Below are positions 1 to 8,929 of a DNA stretch of 64,000 nt, in pieces. The stretch is from JAZKBN01 sp040388605. Its GTDB lineage: Bacteria > Bacteroidota > Bacteroidia > Cytophagales > Flexibacteraceae. The DNA lies in the NCBI GenBank assembly GCA_040388605.1, contig JAZKBN010000044.1, forward strand, positions 83,753-147,752. Reading direction: 5' to 3'. Under the pieces are notes generated by a model. The model was not told where the DNA came from. It ran no database searches and saw only the letters and a list, made by a program, of their open reading frames with translations. Positions within the stretch are counted from its first letter, which is position 1, and each line of letters begins with the position of its first letter. A program made the translations under genes and the position numbers.

Positions 1-3000
1 ATTTTCAGCTACTTTAAAGCCGGGGCTCGGCACATTGGTAATTTTAACGCTTAAGCCGAGTTCCGGAATAAGCTCTTCCTGGAATTCAGAGTTAAGGTGG
101 GTATTGTGCAGTACATCGGCAGGCTTGGTTTTATCATAAATAGCCCAGTAATCGTATTTCACAAAGTTCTTAACGTTCCATTTATAGCTTGGGTCGTTTT
201 CAACATAGAATTTCGTAGGAACAAATTCATAAGTGCTGAAACCGGGTTGCGGAGGATCGTTCCCTTGCGGAACCATAGTCCATTGTTCAAAGATTGGCAG
301 GAATGTACCGCCTAACTCATCGTTAAGCATTTGTACATCAAGGTGAATTGAATCGCCACCGGTTTCAAGAACCCTGAGAACCTTTGCTTTGCCTTGTGTT
401 TGGACAGCATTTATGTACCGACGTGTTAACGTTGTACCGCCTGCTGCGTATATACTGTAGTCATAATCAGCTACAATGATATCTCCTACCTTTGGTTTAG
501 GCAGGTTTACCCCGGAGTATGTAACCCGAGAGGTCAGGTCAATCATATACTGTGCGCTTTTTACACGCTTAGGGTTGTAAACTTTAATTTCAACCGGGCC
601 GTGGTTACGTGCATAGCTTATTTCGTCTTTGCTACTATTCTTAACAATTTCAGCTTCATCAGCTGCAATTAAAGAATCTATTTGAAGGCCGCCGGTGCCA
701 TAACCGTGAATACGGGTAAAGTTAACCAGGTCACCATATTGAGTAAGCAGGGTTGTGCCGCCGCGTTCAGATTCAGTAAGGTGAGGAATACCAACGTCAA
801 CCAAATCTTCACCATCGCCAAGGCGATTTACCAGGAAGTGCTGGGTACTGGTAGGCTCAGTGTTAAAGTTGGTGGCGTAGGCCACAATTATGAAGTAATA
901 CTTGTTATTGTTCAGCAGGTGATCGTACTCCTGGTGAAACAAATCGCGGGTGATTTTTATGCTGTGAGAAAGGCCTTTGTTTTCGCCTGTAACCATAACT
1001 TTTGGCACTTCGCCGCCTGCATCGGAGTTGAAAACAATATTGCTTACGTTAGCAACCCCGTCTTTAAGGTCGCACTGGGCAACTATACGCGCTTTATTTT
1101 GGTCATACAGGTCACCGGCGCTTACTTTATCGTCAAGCACCTGGTAAACTATATAGCCCTGGAAGCGGTAATAAGTATCTCCGAATTCAGGTTTAAGGCC
1201 CGGATCAAGCACACTGTAGTTTTCAATTGTACCGCCATTAGAACCCTGGTTAAAAACACCGCAATCTGTAATAACCGTGTTTTGGTTAGCAGAATTGGGC
1301 ACATCGGGCCAGCTGAGCAGCAAAGAACCATCTAGCTCAACAATAGTAAGATCTGGGTGCGGAGGACCGGCAATCAACTCAAAATCGCGGTCGAAAAGGC
1401 GCTGCGACATATCATCGGCAGTAAGCAAGTCCTGGAAAGAACCGCGGGCGCCGCCGGCAGAAGCGCGTGCCCAAACCACACCAACCGTTAGCTGGTTAAC
1501 AGCACCCGGCATCAGTGTAAACGGTCCGGCTGAGCCCAGGAACCTGCGGTCACCGGCAGGAGTGCCGGCAGATGTTTCATCCCAACGGGCCAATACTTTT
1601 TTAGAATCTGATCGGCCTTCAGGGCAAGGATTTGACCTGTTTGCACCATCAGAACCCCAACAAACTTCAAGGTCAGATACGCCGGGGAAAATGAATTTGT
1701 ATGGGATGGCTATTTTCGCCGAGTTTCCCTGTGCTGCAGCACCCGGATTTGAACGGCCCTGCTTGTAATCATAGGTAGCAAACTGGTCGTTCTTCCACTT
1801 AGATTGAAGGAAGGTGTAATAGTTCACAGCAGTGGTAGGGTCTCCATAAGTAGGACCTGCGCCATTGGTATAATACATAAAGTTCGACATGATGATTTTC
1901 TCACCCGGCTCATCTATTGTACCATCTTTATCATTATCAATGCCATCACCGGCATCTGCCTGCGGGCCAATGAAATAATCGACACCAATACTTGGCGGAT
2001 TTGCACCGTAACCGGTAACACCCGGGTCAAAATCGGTACCGTTGTAGCAAATACCCAAGCCGCGCGGAACGTTAACTTCTACGTAGTCATCGCCCGAGAA
2101 ACCGAGATCAGGGTCGGCAAATTGGCCGAAATAGCAGTTTTCAAGATACTTAGTGCCTTTGTTAATAATAATCTGGCGATAGAAGGTCATGTTGTTCGTT
2201 GCATCTGCAGTTGCATAGGCAAATGCTTCAGTATGAACTTCAAGGCCAATGGCATCATTGGTTTGCGCACCACCGAAGTTTTTGGTATTGCCAACATCAT
2301 TGGTAATATACCAAAGCATTTGATCTGCGCCTGATTCCAGGTACTGCATTTGGCGGCATCTGTTCTGGTGGTCAGCGTCAAGCAGGTATTTATCTCCGCG
2401 AAGGCGAGGATAATCACCGCTTAAAGGGTTATAGTTTCCATCTCCGTCAACATCAACGAACTGTGCCAGGTCATAATCAAGCTCCATACCTGCTTTGCCA
2501 GTTTTTTGGGGCAGGAAGAAGCTGTTTTTACCGGGCCAGAATTTTACCATATCCGGAATATCGTCATCTGACCTAATCAGGCCGCCATTAAACTGGTTTA
2601 CATACGTTCTGACTACAGATTTGCGTGCTTCGTAAAGCTCATCGAATTGGGCGCAGCGCTGGCGGTTTGTGGTGGCCACAACCGGGTCAATTGGACCTGG
2701 CCAAAAAGTCATTTGCCCGCCCTGGCGATACGTTTGAGCCTGCACCAAAATTTTTGATACATCACTTTTATCACGACCACCAATCCAAATACCGCCTGCG
2801 AACATGCTGTTGCGCTTCACTTCGGTAGATGAAGTTGTTTTAGGTACTTCGTATAATGGGTTACTGTTTTCAAACCACATATCGCCACCGTTCCTGATAA
2901 GGCAGCGTACGTTGTTGATTTCTAAAATAGCCTTGGCAACCGGGGCGGCACAGTTTGCGGCAGAAGCAGCAACAGTTGAAGTAATCTTGTTGTCGCCGGG

Positions 3001-3123
3001 CTTAGGCTTTGGCCTGCTTGTATCATAATCGGCACGGGCAGCCTGGAAGGAACCCGTAAGCAAGGCTACTGCCAAAAGGAGCACCTGCTTGGTTTTCGAA
3101 ACACTAAAAACTTGACTGTACAT
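1..3123 (-). CDS. Large exported protein paired with a TonB receptor (partial, C-terminus outside window)
   Basis: An uninterrupted frame of 1041 codons runs from the ATG to the left edge, so the C-terminus is missing. It begins with a basic stretch and a hydrophobic core (KTKQVLLLAVALLTGSF) ending in an ARA-like cleavage region, so export by Sec is likely. The body has a FAGGIWIGG segment near residue 95 and acidic loops DVDGDGNYNP and DAGDGIDNDKDGTIDE that resemble calcium-binding loops, and many aromatic residues. I recognise it as the type of large hypothetical protein that often follows a TonB-dependent receptor in Bacteroidota, but I know no function. A T9SS sorting domain at the missing end is possible and cannot be seen. 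It lies 229 bp downstream of the receptor on the same strand, suggesting co-expression. The short forward-strand frames inside it are shadows. Confidence 0.85.
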   Translation of the reverse strand, partial: MYSQVFSVSKTKQVLLLAVALLTGSFQAARADYDTSRPKPKPGDNKITSTVAASAANCAAPVAKAILEINNVRCLIRNGGDMWFENSNPLYEVPKTTSSTEVKRNSMFAGGIWIGGRDKSDVSKILVQAQTYRQGGQMTFWPGPIDPVVATTNRQRCAQFDELYEARKSVVRTYVNQFNGGLIRSDDDIPDMVKFWPGKNSFFLPQKTGKAGMELDYDLAQFVDVDGDGNYNPLSGDYPRLRGDKYLLDADHQNRCRQMQYLESGADQMLWYITNDVGNTKNFGGAQTNDAIGLEVHTEAFAYATADATNNMTFYRQIIINKGTKYLENCYFGQFADPDLGFSGDDYVEVNVPRGLGICYNGTDFDPGVTGYGANPPSIGVDYFIGPQADAGDGIDNDKDGTIDEPGEKIIMSNFMYYTNGAGPTYGDPTTAVNYYTFLQSKWKNDQFATYDYKQGRSNPGAAAQGNSAKIAIPYKFIFPGVSDLEVCWGSDGANRSNPCPEGRSDSKKVLARWDETSAGTPAGDRRFLGSAGPFTLMPGAVNQLTVGVVWARASAGGARGSFQDLLTADDMSQRLFDRDFELIAGPPHPDLTIVELDGSLLLSWPDVPNSANQNTVITDCGVFNQGSNGGTIENYSVLDPGLKPEFGDTYYRFQGYIVYQVLDDKVSAGDLYDQNKARIVAQCDLKDGVANVSNIVFNSDAGGEVPKVMVTGENKGLSHSIKITRDLFHQEYDHLLNNNKYYFIIVAYATNFNTEPTSTQHFLVNRLGDGEDLVDVGIPHLTESERGGTTLLTQYGDLVNFTRIHGYGTGGLQIDSLIAADEAEIVKNSSKDEISYARNHGPVEIKVYNPKRVKSAQYMIDLTSRVTYSGVNLPKPKVGDIIVADYDYSIYAAGGTTLTRRYINAVQTQGKAKVLRVLETGGDSIHLDVQMLNDELGGTFLPIFEQWTMVPQGNDPPQPGFSTYEFVPTKFYVENDPSYKWNVKNFVKYDYWAIYDKTKPADVLHNTHLNSEFQEELIPELGLSVKITNVPSPGFKVAEN

Positions 3124-3352
3124 AAGTTATAAGTTTAAATGAAATACCGGCCCTGCTGTCAGGCGTATCCAGGTTCAGTTCCGGCTGCTGTTTATAAGAC
3201 AGGTTCAGCATGGAAACAGTTGCCGGGCTTTACTATTTATTTTGTTTATTAATTTAATTATCAGGCATTAATACAATCTGTATTGCCCTTTGCAGTGCCG
3301 GCAGAAAGAAGTTCCTGTACTCAGAATTATCTTACTGCCACACCCTGATGTT

Positions 3353-6300
3353 TTAGAAGTTATAAGAAATACCAAGACGGGTACGGCGTGGCAGGCTTAT
3401 AAATTCAGGATTCAGCAGCAGTAGGTTATAGTACATTTGGTACGTTACCTGGCTCTGGTTAATAGTGGCTCCTTCCATCTGAAGGTGGCCGTAGGCGCTT
3501 GTTAAATAACCGTCATCTTTGGGCGATCCGGTACGTGCATACACACCCAAAGTATTTTGGATATTGAACAGGTTTTGAACGTAGATATATACGTTAAGTG
3601 TGCTCTTGTGCCCGCCGGAACGGTTAAAGTAGAAGTTCTTATCAACACGAATATTGCTTCGGAACTGCCATGGTAAACGCTCGCCGTTATAAAGTCCGCT
3701 GAATGTATTGTTGGTATAGTTGTCTTCAAGGCGGCTGTAAGGGGTACCGCTGCCAAGTATGTTTGTGAAGTTAATACCGGCATTTTTCAATGGGAAGCCC
3801 CCGAAAATTTCAGGTCCTTTATCAACACGGTAATCGAAGTTGAACTTCATGTTGTGGCGCTGGTCATAAGTTGCAGGAAACACATCGCGAAGGGTGGCGT
3901 TGGCAATACGGCTGCTTAGGTTACCAAGCAGGTTAGATTGAGATACTTCGGCGAAAGTAAGCGTATAGCTTGCGTTCATTCCGAAACCGGTGCCGCCTAT
4001 ACGACGGAAGTCATATTCAACTACCGCACCCTTGCTGATACCAAAATCCTGGTTGCCATCGGTTTGGTAGGCGCTTGGGTAAGCGCTCTGCACCGTGATT
4101 ATTTGAATGAGGTCTTTAATCTCCTGGTAGAAAACCGAGAACTTCAAAGCCGACCTGTTTGTAAGGGCCTGTTGGAAACCCATTTCATAGTCAATCTTTT
4201 TCTGGGGCTTCAGGTTAGCGTTAGGCAGGTATGGGTAGTTGCCGCCGAACAATGCGCTGCCGGAACCCTGGGCAAGCGCATAGTAGAAAACAGGTGATGC
4301 GTAGTTTTGTCCGCCACCTGCCGCAAGCGGGCGTTGGGTAAGTATATCATAGTGGGCGTAAAAGAATGCCTGGTCAGATATAGGGAAGCTGAAGCTCAAA
4401 CGTGGAAGAACGTTAATCTGAGGTTTGAAGTCAGTAAAGGCATCAAAAGTCAGCTTGTTCTGGTTCAGCAGGTTGCGGCCTAAATTATCTTCAGCAGCAA
4501 AGGTTTTGGTAAACCATGGCTGTGCAGTACCGCCGCCCAGCTTGGTAATTTCAGAAGCCTGGGTTTCTGTGCCGTCGGCACGGAACCAGCGGCCACCATC
4601 ACGGTAACCAACAACCTGGTAATCACCTTGGTTGTTGTTATCATATTGTAAAGAGCTTTGATTTACGTAAACCGCGTAATTATCGCCGATACCTGCAGGG
4701 CGGGCCGGGGCATCTTTAAATTTCGTGAAGTCGGTTTCACCGGCAGTAGTCAGGCGGGTAAGCGAATAACGATCTTTGAGAACCGGGGTGTTTGCATCAA
4801 ACCTGTCTACACGGAGGCCAAGGCGCAGGGTAATCAGGTTTTCAATTTCAAACTTATCTTCGATGTAACCGGCTACATATATAGGGCGGAAAGCATCGGT
4901 AGGGCGATTCAGGGTATCGGTAAAGAAGTCGAAGAAAGAAACAGCTTTATTATTTTTAACGCCATAGGCGTTATATCCCTGCCAATAGGCCATAGGGTTG
5001 GTGGCTCCGGCAAATATGTCTGATACGCTGAATTGGTTAATGTTAATCTTATCAGGCGTAATGGCATCAATATTAATGAGTTGGTCAATGGGCAGCCCCA
5101 GAGATGCACGCAGGTTGCGGTCGAAATCGGTTTGGCCTATTACCGCATTGGTAGTCGGGTCGCGGCGAACAGCGTAATCAGTATATACATCAACGGTATC
5201 GCCACGGCCACGAGGAGTCATGGTTACAATAGAACCCTCAGAACCGGTGTAAAGATGCTTATTAACCAAGGCACGCCCGCGTGTATAAAGATTTGTTGCG
5301 CCGTTGTAAGCCAAAATAACACGCTGCTCAAATTCGAAACCTACTTTAATGCTGTGGTGACCAATGTCGGCACCGGCCTGCGCGCTCAGGCGATATTGGT
5401 CGGTGGCGGTATAACCATAGCCGCTGTTGCCGCCCGGCGAAGAGAAGCCTCCTGTTCCTATTGCATTATTACCTGCATAGCTGTAACCAATGTTAAAGTT
5501 ATCGCCGTTAACAACAGCGCCCAGGAAGTTATTCAGGGAGCCGTTAGCTATTGATGCCTGGGTAAAGCCAAGGAAATTGGTAGGGTCATCGCGCTTAATA
5601 GCATTGTTAACTACAGCGTTTGCGTTGCTGTATTTGTTCGATACGAAATCAAGACCGAAATCCTGGTTACGCAAAACATAAACCGTGTTGGGATTATTGA
5701 GCGAAATTTGCTGAATAAGCCTGCTGCTGTCGCGGGAAAGACTGTTAAGAGTAAGGCCTGCGGCGCCGGGAATAGTAAGGTCAAGCTTTTTTACACGGAA
5801 CTCACCTACATAATTGTAGCGGCTCAGGTCATCTTTCAGGTTAGGATCGTAGTATTTTGCATAAGTATGCGAATAATCGGCCTGAACCTGGTAAAATACG
5901 TTTTTAAGCGGGCTTGACTTTGAATCGCTGCCGTTGTTAAGTGATTGGCGGAAACGAACATACATGTTGTAGTCGTTATTTATGCCGGCAGGGTTGAGCG
6001 CGTAATTGAAAAAGTTAAAGTTGGTTCCCTGTTGGCCGATGTTCAGGTTCAGGTTACCGCCAATGGTAATCAGCGTGTTTTCATAGGGCTGAATATCAAT
6101 GTTCCCGTTAAACTGGGTGCTGTAGCCATAGCCGCCAAGTAAATAACCCTGCTTTTGGAACTGGTTCATGGTCCAAAAGTTGGCATTGCTATAGTATTTA
6201 CCCAAAATGCTTCTTACAGGATTTTTTGCTAACTCTTCCATGGCCTGGTCGGTAGGGCGGTGATAGCCGTAAGCCGAGGGGTCAGAGTCACGTACGCCGT

Positions 6301-7171
6301 TATACTGNNNNNNNNNNTTATATAAAAACACACATGTGTTAGCCTTAAGAATTAAGGTCATTTTCTCATCAGGCTTATCAGGATTGGCGCGGTTAGATTT
6401 AAGTATTGGCCCGGATATTGTTCCTGCCACGAGGTCATAGTTATATTCGTCAAAAGGCCTGCTGCTTTCCATCTGGAAGCTTCCTGAAAGCTTGCGAGCT
6501 GCTGATTTAGTGGTTACGCTAATAACACCACCCAAACCATCACCGTATTGGGCCGGAATACCGCCGGTTATAACCGTTAAATCTTCTACTGATTCAACCG
6601 GGGGCAAGGTTGCATTACCAAACTGGCGAACACCGTTCACATAATAAGCGTTGTTAGCCGGGTCGTTACCGCGAATACTGATTCCGGCTCCGTCATCGCT
6701 TTGGGTAACACCGCCTTCAAGGGCAATAAGTGAGTTCAAATCACGGCTTGGGCGTCCGGCCGTTTTCACGTGGCGGTCTCCTTTTGCACCGGGATCAATC
6801 AGTTTTTCCTTAAAAGCCACAACTATTACTTCGGGGCCAACAGCTACTGCTTCAGTCAGAGCGAAATCAAGGAACTGGGTTGCTTCGGCATAAACCTTTA
6901 CGCCTGTTTGACGTGTGGGTTTATAGCCTACATAACTGGCTTCCACCTCGTATTCACCCGGGGTAACTGGGTTAATATCGTAGTTACCGTCAAAATCGGC
7001 AACTGCGCCGCCTTTAAGCTGCCCGCCTTTGGAAGCCCGTACGTTCGCAAATGAAATAGGCTGCTTGGTTACAGCATCTAATACCTTACCCCGTATTCTG
7101 CCGTTTTGGGCAAACACCATGGGGGCGGCCAGTAAAAGTAAAAATGCAGTCAGTAAATATTTTCTCATCAT
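3353..7171 (-). CDS. TonB-dependent receptor with carboxypeptidase-regulatory-like domain
   Basis: Outer-membrane active transporter of about 1272 residues, energised by TonB-ExbBD. The chosen start gives a signal peptide (MMRKYLLTAFLLLLAAPMVFA); the longer frame adds 23 unlikely residues. After the signal comes a carboxypeptidase-regulatory fold (GRIRGKVLDAVTKQPISFANV..., about residues 25-110). The plug domain follows (SIRGNDPANNAYYVNGV, then GGIPAQYGDGLGGVISVTT), then a long TonB-dependent barrel ending in the typical aromatic C-terminus GISYNF. No SusD-like partner is beside it, so a glycan SusCD pair is not indicated; the downstream partner is instead the large exported protein. The substrate cannot be told from sequence. 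A 10-N gap interrupts the early barrel; the frame is open across it, but the residues just upstream of the gap look unlike the family. Confidence 0.93.
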   Translation of the reverse strand: MMRKYLLTAFLLLLAAPMVFAQNGRIRGKVLDAVTKQPISFANVRASKGGQLKGGAVADFDGNYDINPVTPGEYEVEASYVGYKPTRQTGVKVYAEATQFLDFALTEAVAVGPEVIVVAFKEKLIDPGAKGDRHVKTAGRPSRDLNSLIALEGGVTQSDDGAGISIRGNDPANNAYYVNGVRQFGNATLPPVESVEDLTVITGGIPAQYGDGLGGVISVTTKSAARKLSGSFQMESSRPFDEYNYDLVAGTISGPILKSNRANPDKPDEKMTLILKANTCVFLYXXXXQYNGVRDSDPSAYGYHRPTDQAMEELAKNPVRSILGKYYSNANFWTMNQFQKQGYLLGGYGYSTQFNGNIDIQPYENTLITIGGNLNLNIGQQGTNFNFFNYALNPAGINNDYNMYVRFRQSLNNGSDSKSSPLKNVFYQVQADYSHTYAKYYDPNLKDDLSRYNYVGEFRVKKLDLTIPGAAGLTLNSLSRDSSRLIQQISLNNPNTVYVLRNQDFGLDFVSNKYSNANAVVNNAIKRDDPTNFLGFTQASIANGSLNNFLGAVVNGDNFNIGYSYAGNNAIGTGGFSSPGGNSGYGYTATDQYRLSAQAGADIGHHSIKVGFEFEQRVILAYNGATNLYTRGRALVNKHLYTGSEGSIVTMTPRGRGDTVDVYTDYAVRRDPTTNAVIGQTDFDRNLRASLGLPIDQLINIDAITPDKININQFSVSDIFAGATNPMAYWQGYNAYGVKNNKAVSFFDFFTDTLNRPTDAFRPIYVAGYIEDKFEIENLITLRLGLRVDRFDANTPVLKDRYSLTRLTTAGETDFTKFKDAPARPAGIGDNYAVYVNQSSLQYDNNNQGDYQVVGYRDGGRWFRADGTETQASEITKLGGGTAQPWFTKTFAAEDNLGRNLLNQNKLTFDAFTDFKPQINVLPRLSFSFPISDQAFFYAHYDILTQRPLAAGGGQNYASPVFYYALAQGSGSALFGGNYPYLPNANLKPQKKIDYEMGFQQALTNRSALKFSVFYQEIKDLIQIITVQSAYPSAYQTDGNQDFGISKGAVVEYDFRRIGGTGFGMNASYTLTFAEVSQSNLLGNLSSRIANATLRDVFPATYDQRHNMKFNFDYRVDKGPEIFGGFPLKNAGINFTNILGSGTPYSRLEDNYTNNTFSGLYNGERLPWQFRSNIRVDKNFYFNRSGGHKSTLNVYIYVQNLFNIQNTLGVYARTGSPKDDGYLTSAYGHLQMEGATINQSQVTYQMYYNLLLLNPEFISLPRRTRLGISYNF
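6308..6317. other. Assembly gap (10 N) inside the TonB receptor gene
   Basis: Ten Ns, the same size as the second gap in the window, so the length is a placeholder and not a measurement. On the coding strand the residues before the gap read NTCVFLY, poor in barrel character, and those after read QYNGVRDSDPSAYGYH, typical for this family. The sequence next to the gap contains the palindrome ACACATGTGT. Confidence 0.97.
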
Positions 7172-7523
7172 AATCTGCTTCTCTGAGTATAGACCGGACA
7201 TTTGGGGGACTGTACACCGCCCGGAATAAAACAAGTTCAAATGTAGGGATAATATTGATTTACCCCTGTCGTTGCAGCCATTTATTTGGTTTTTGCGCCG
7301 CAGAAACTCATTTTATTCCGTTCAGGTACTATATTTCCAACCCTTACGTCTTAATTTTCAATATTTTTTTGCCTTCCGTCGAAATTTATTTCAGTTCCGA
7401 AACCGGCATTAATGGTATTAATTCTTGCTTTAATATGCCGCCTGTCATGTTCCGCATGGCAAAAACATTCCGCTTGCCGGGCGTTTTTATTACCCGGTGA
7501 ACCCGAAGCATAATGTACTTAGC

Positions 7524-8480
7524 TTAATAAGCCGGCTGCTGCTCACTTTTCTCTTCAAGAAACAGCCTGATTTTCCTTACCAATACTTCGTTAATTCTCA
7601 GGTAAGATTCCTGGGTCCAACCGGCAATGTGCGGCGTCAGGAGCACATCGGGCCGGGCCGATAACCGGTTAAATATTTCCTGCTCAGCAGGGGTATAAGA
7701 AGACGGCTTCTCGTTTTCAAGAACGTCGAGGGCTGCGCCGCTCAACAGGCCGGTTTCCAAAGCAGACAGTATATCGGCAGAAATGGTTGCCTGTCCGCGT
7801 GCCGTGTTTACAAGCACGGGCCTGCGCTTAAAACGGCTAAGCCATGCAATGTTAACCATTCCCCTTGTTTCATCTGTTAAGGGCACATGCAGGCTTATTA
7901 CATCGGCTTCGTTAAACAGGGTTTCCATATCAGAAAACGTTGCATAACTGTCGGGCAATTGGCTCAGGTATTTATCATAGGCCAAAACACGAACATTGAA
8001 GCCGCCCAGCTTGCGGGCAAAGGCCCGGCCCATATTTCCATAACCTATAATTCCCACGGTTTTGCCGCCGAGCTCAGTGCCGCGGTTGGCCTGCCGTTGC
8101 CAGCTGCCTTCCCTCATTTGGCTCCAGGCTATGTGCAAACGGTTCATAACACTCAGCAACATGCCCAGGGCATGCTCTCCCACCGCATCGCGGTTCCCTT
8201 CGGGGGCATTTATAACCGCTATGTTGCGCTCTTTGCAAAGTGCAAGGTCAATATCATCAAGCCCTGCGCCGCCACGGCCAATAAAAGCCAAACCGGTTGC
8301 CAGGTTCAGCATTTCGGCATCGAGGCGGGTTTTGCTCCTGCCAATAATGCCTTGGTATTGTGAAATCACGCTCTTCATCTCGTCCCGTGTTATGTGCGGA
8401 TAAAAGTCAGACGTTATGCCCGCTTCGGCCAGCATGGTCGGAAGTGTGTGGTGCATTTCGTCGTAAATGAGGCAATTCAC
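7524..8480 (-). CDS. D-isomer-specific 2-hydroxyacid dehydrogenase
   Basis: NAD-dependent oxidoreductase of 318 residues, the usual length for the short D-2-hydroxyacid dehydrogenases. The Rossmann nucleotide-binding motif GIIGYGNMGRAFARKLGGF lies near residue 145. The family pieces are in order: GRGGAGLDDIDL (substrate side), VISLHVPLTDETRGM, LVNTARG with the catalytic Arg, a Glu in LENEKP, and the catalytic His in LLTPHIAGW. It resembles D-3-phosphoglycerate dehydrogenase (SerA) without an ACT domain, so a role in serine synthesis is possible, but the substrate is not decided by sequence (glyoxylate or hydroxypyruvate reductase are alternatives). It is transcribed away from purM. I saw no clear promoter or terminator for it. 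Confidence 0.9.
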   Translation of the reverse strand: MNCLIYDEMHHTLPTMLAEAGITSDFYPHITRDEMKSVISQYQGIIGRSKTRLDAEMLNLATGLAFIGRGGAGLDDIDLALCKERNIAVINAPEGNRDAVGEHALGMLLSVMNRLHIAWSQMREGSWQRQANRGTELGGKTVGIIGYGNMGRAFARKLGGFNVRVLAYDKYLSQLPDSYATFSDMETLFNEADVISLHVPLTDETRGMVNIAWLSRFKRRPVLVNTARGQATISADILSALETGLLSGAALDVLENEKPSSYTPAEQEIFNRLSARPDVLLTPHIAGWTQESYLRINEVLVRKIRLFLEEKSEQQPAY

Positions 8481-8929
8481 TGGCAGGTTGTGGTGGTTAT
8501 CCTGGTTACCGAGGCTTTAATCAAACGGCAATAAGGCCTGATAAACGGCAAAAGAAGGAAACCGCAGCGATTATCCAAATTTTCAGCAAAAAAAATATCG
8601 GTCTGCCGAATGTTATTATTGGCCATAACCCATCCCCATTTTGTTTTAATGTGGCTTTAACCTGTTTTAAATGAATATTTAAAACCAATTTCATGATTCA
8701 AAATAAAACCGGGAAAGCATTAAATTTCCCGATTGTAGGTTGGTAAAAGCATGCCTTACTAAAAATGTCCGCCGTTTTCCGAAGGCTGATATGCCGAATA
8801 TAAATCTTATTCAGATTCAAAATTTGCGGCTTAAGGCTTTTGGCTATTTTTGCATGCGGGTTGTAAACCAAACTAAGCCGACAGCTATTTGCTGTTGTAT
8901 TCAGCCGAACAATTTTTCCGGAAAAAATT
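8481..8929. other. Divergent intergenic region without a supported gene
   Basis: About 450 bp between the dehydrogenase and purM. A 71-codon forward frame (8740-8955) overlaps the purM start and carries no recognisable domain, so I do not call it. The only supported content is the purM promoter described separately. Confidence 0.6.
8823..8852 (+). promoter_or_regulatory. Bacteroidota-type promoter of purM
   Basis: TTTG at 8823-8826, an 18-bp spacer, then TATTTTTG at 8845-8852. This matches the primary sigma factor consensus of Bacteroidota (TTTG, about 19 bp, TAnnTTTG). Transcription would begin near 8859, giving a leader of about 70 nt before the purM ATG. Confidence 0.6.

Noticed and set aside
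682..1335. Forward-strand frame of 217 codons in the left part of the window
   Set aside because: It lies inside the long minus-strand frame, which has a signal peptide and family-like sequence; the forward translation has no domain.
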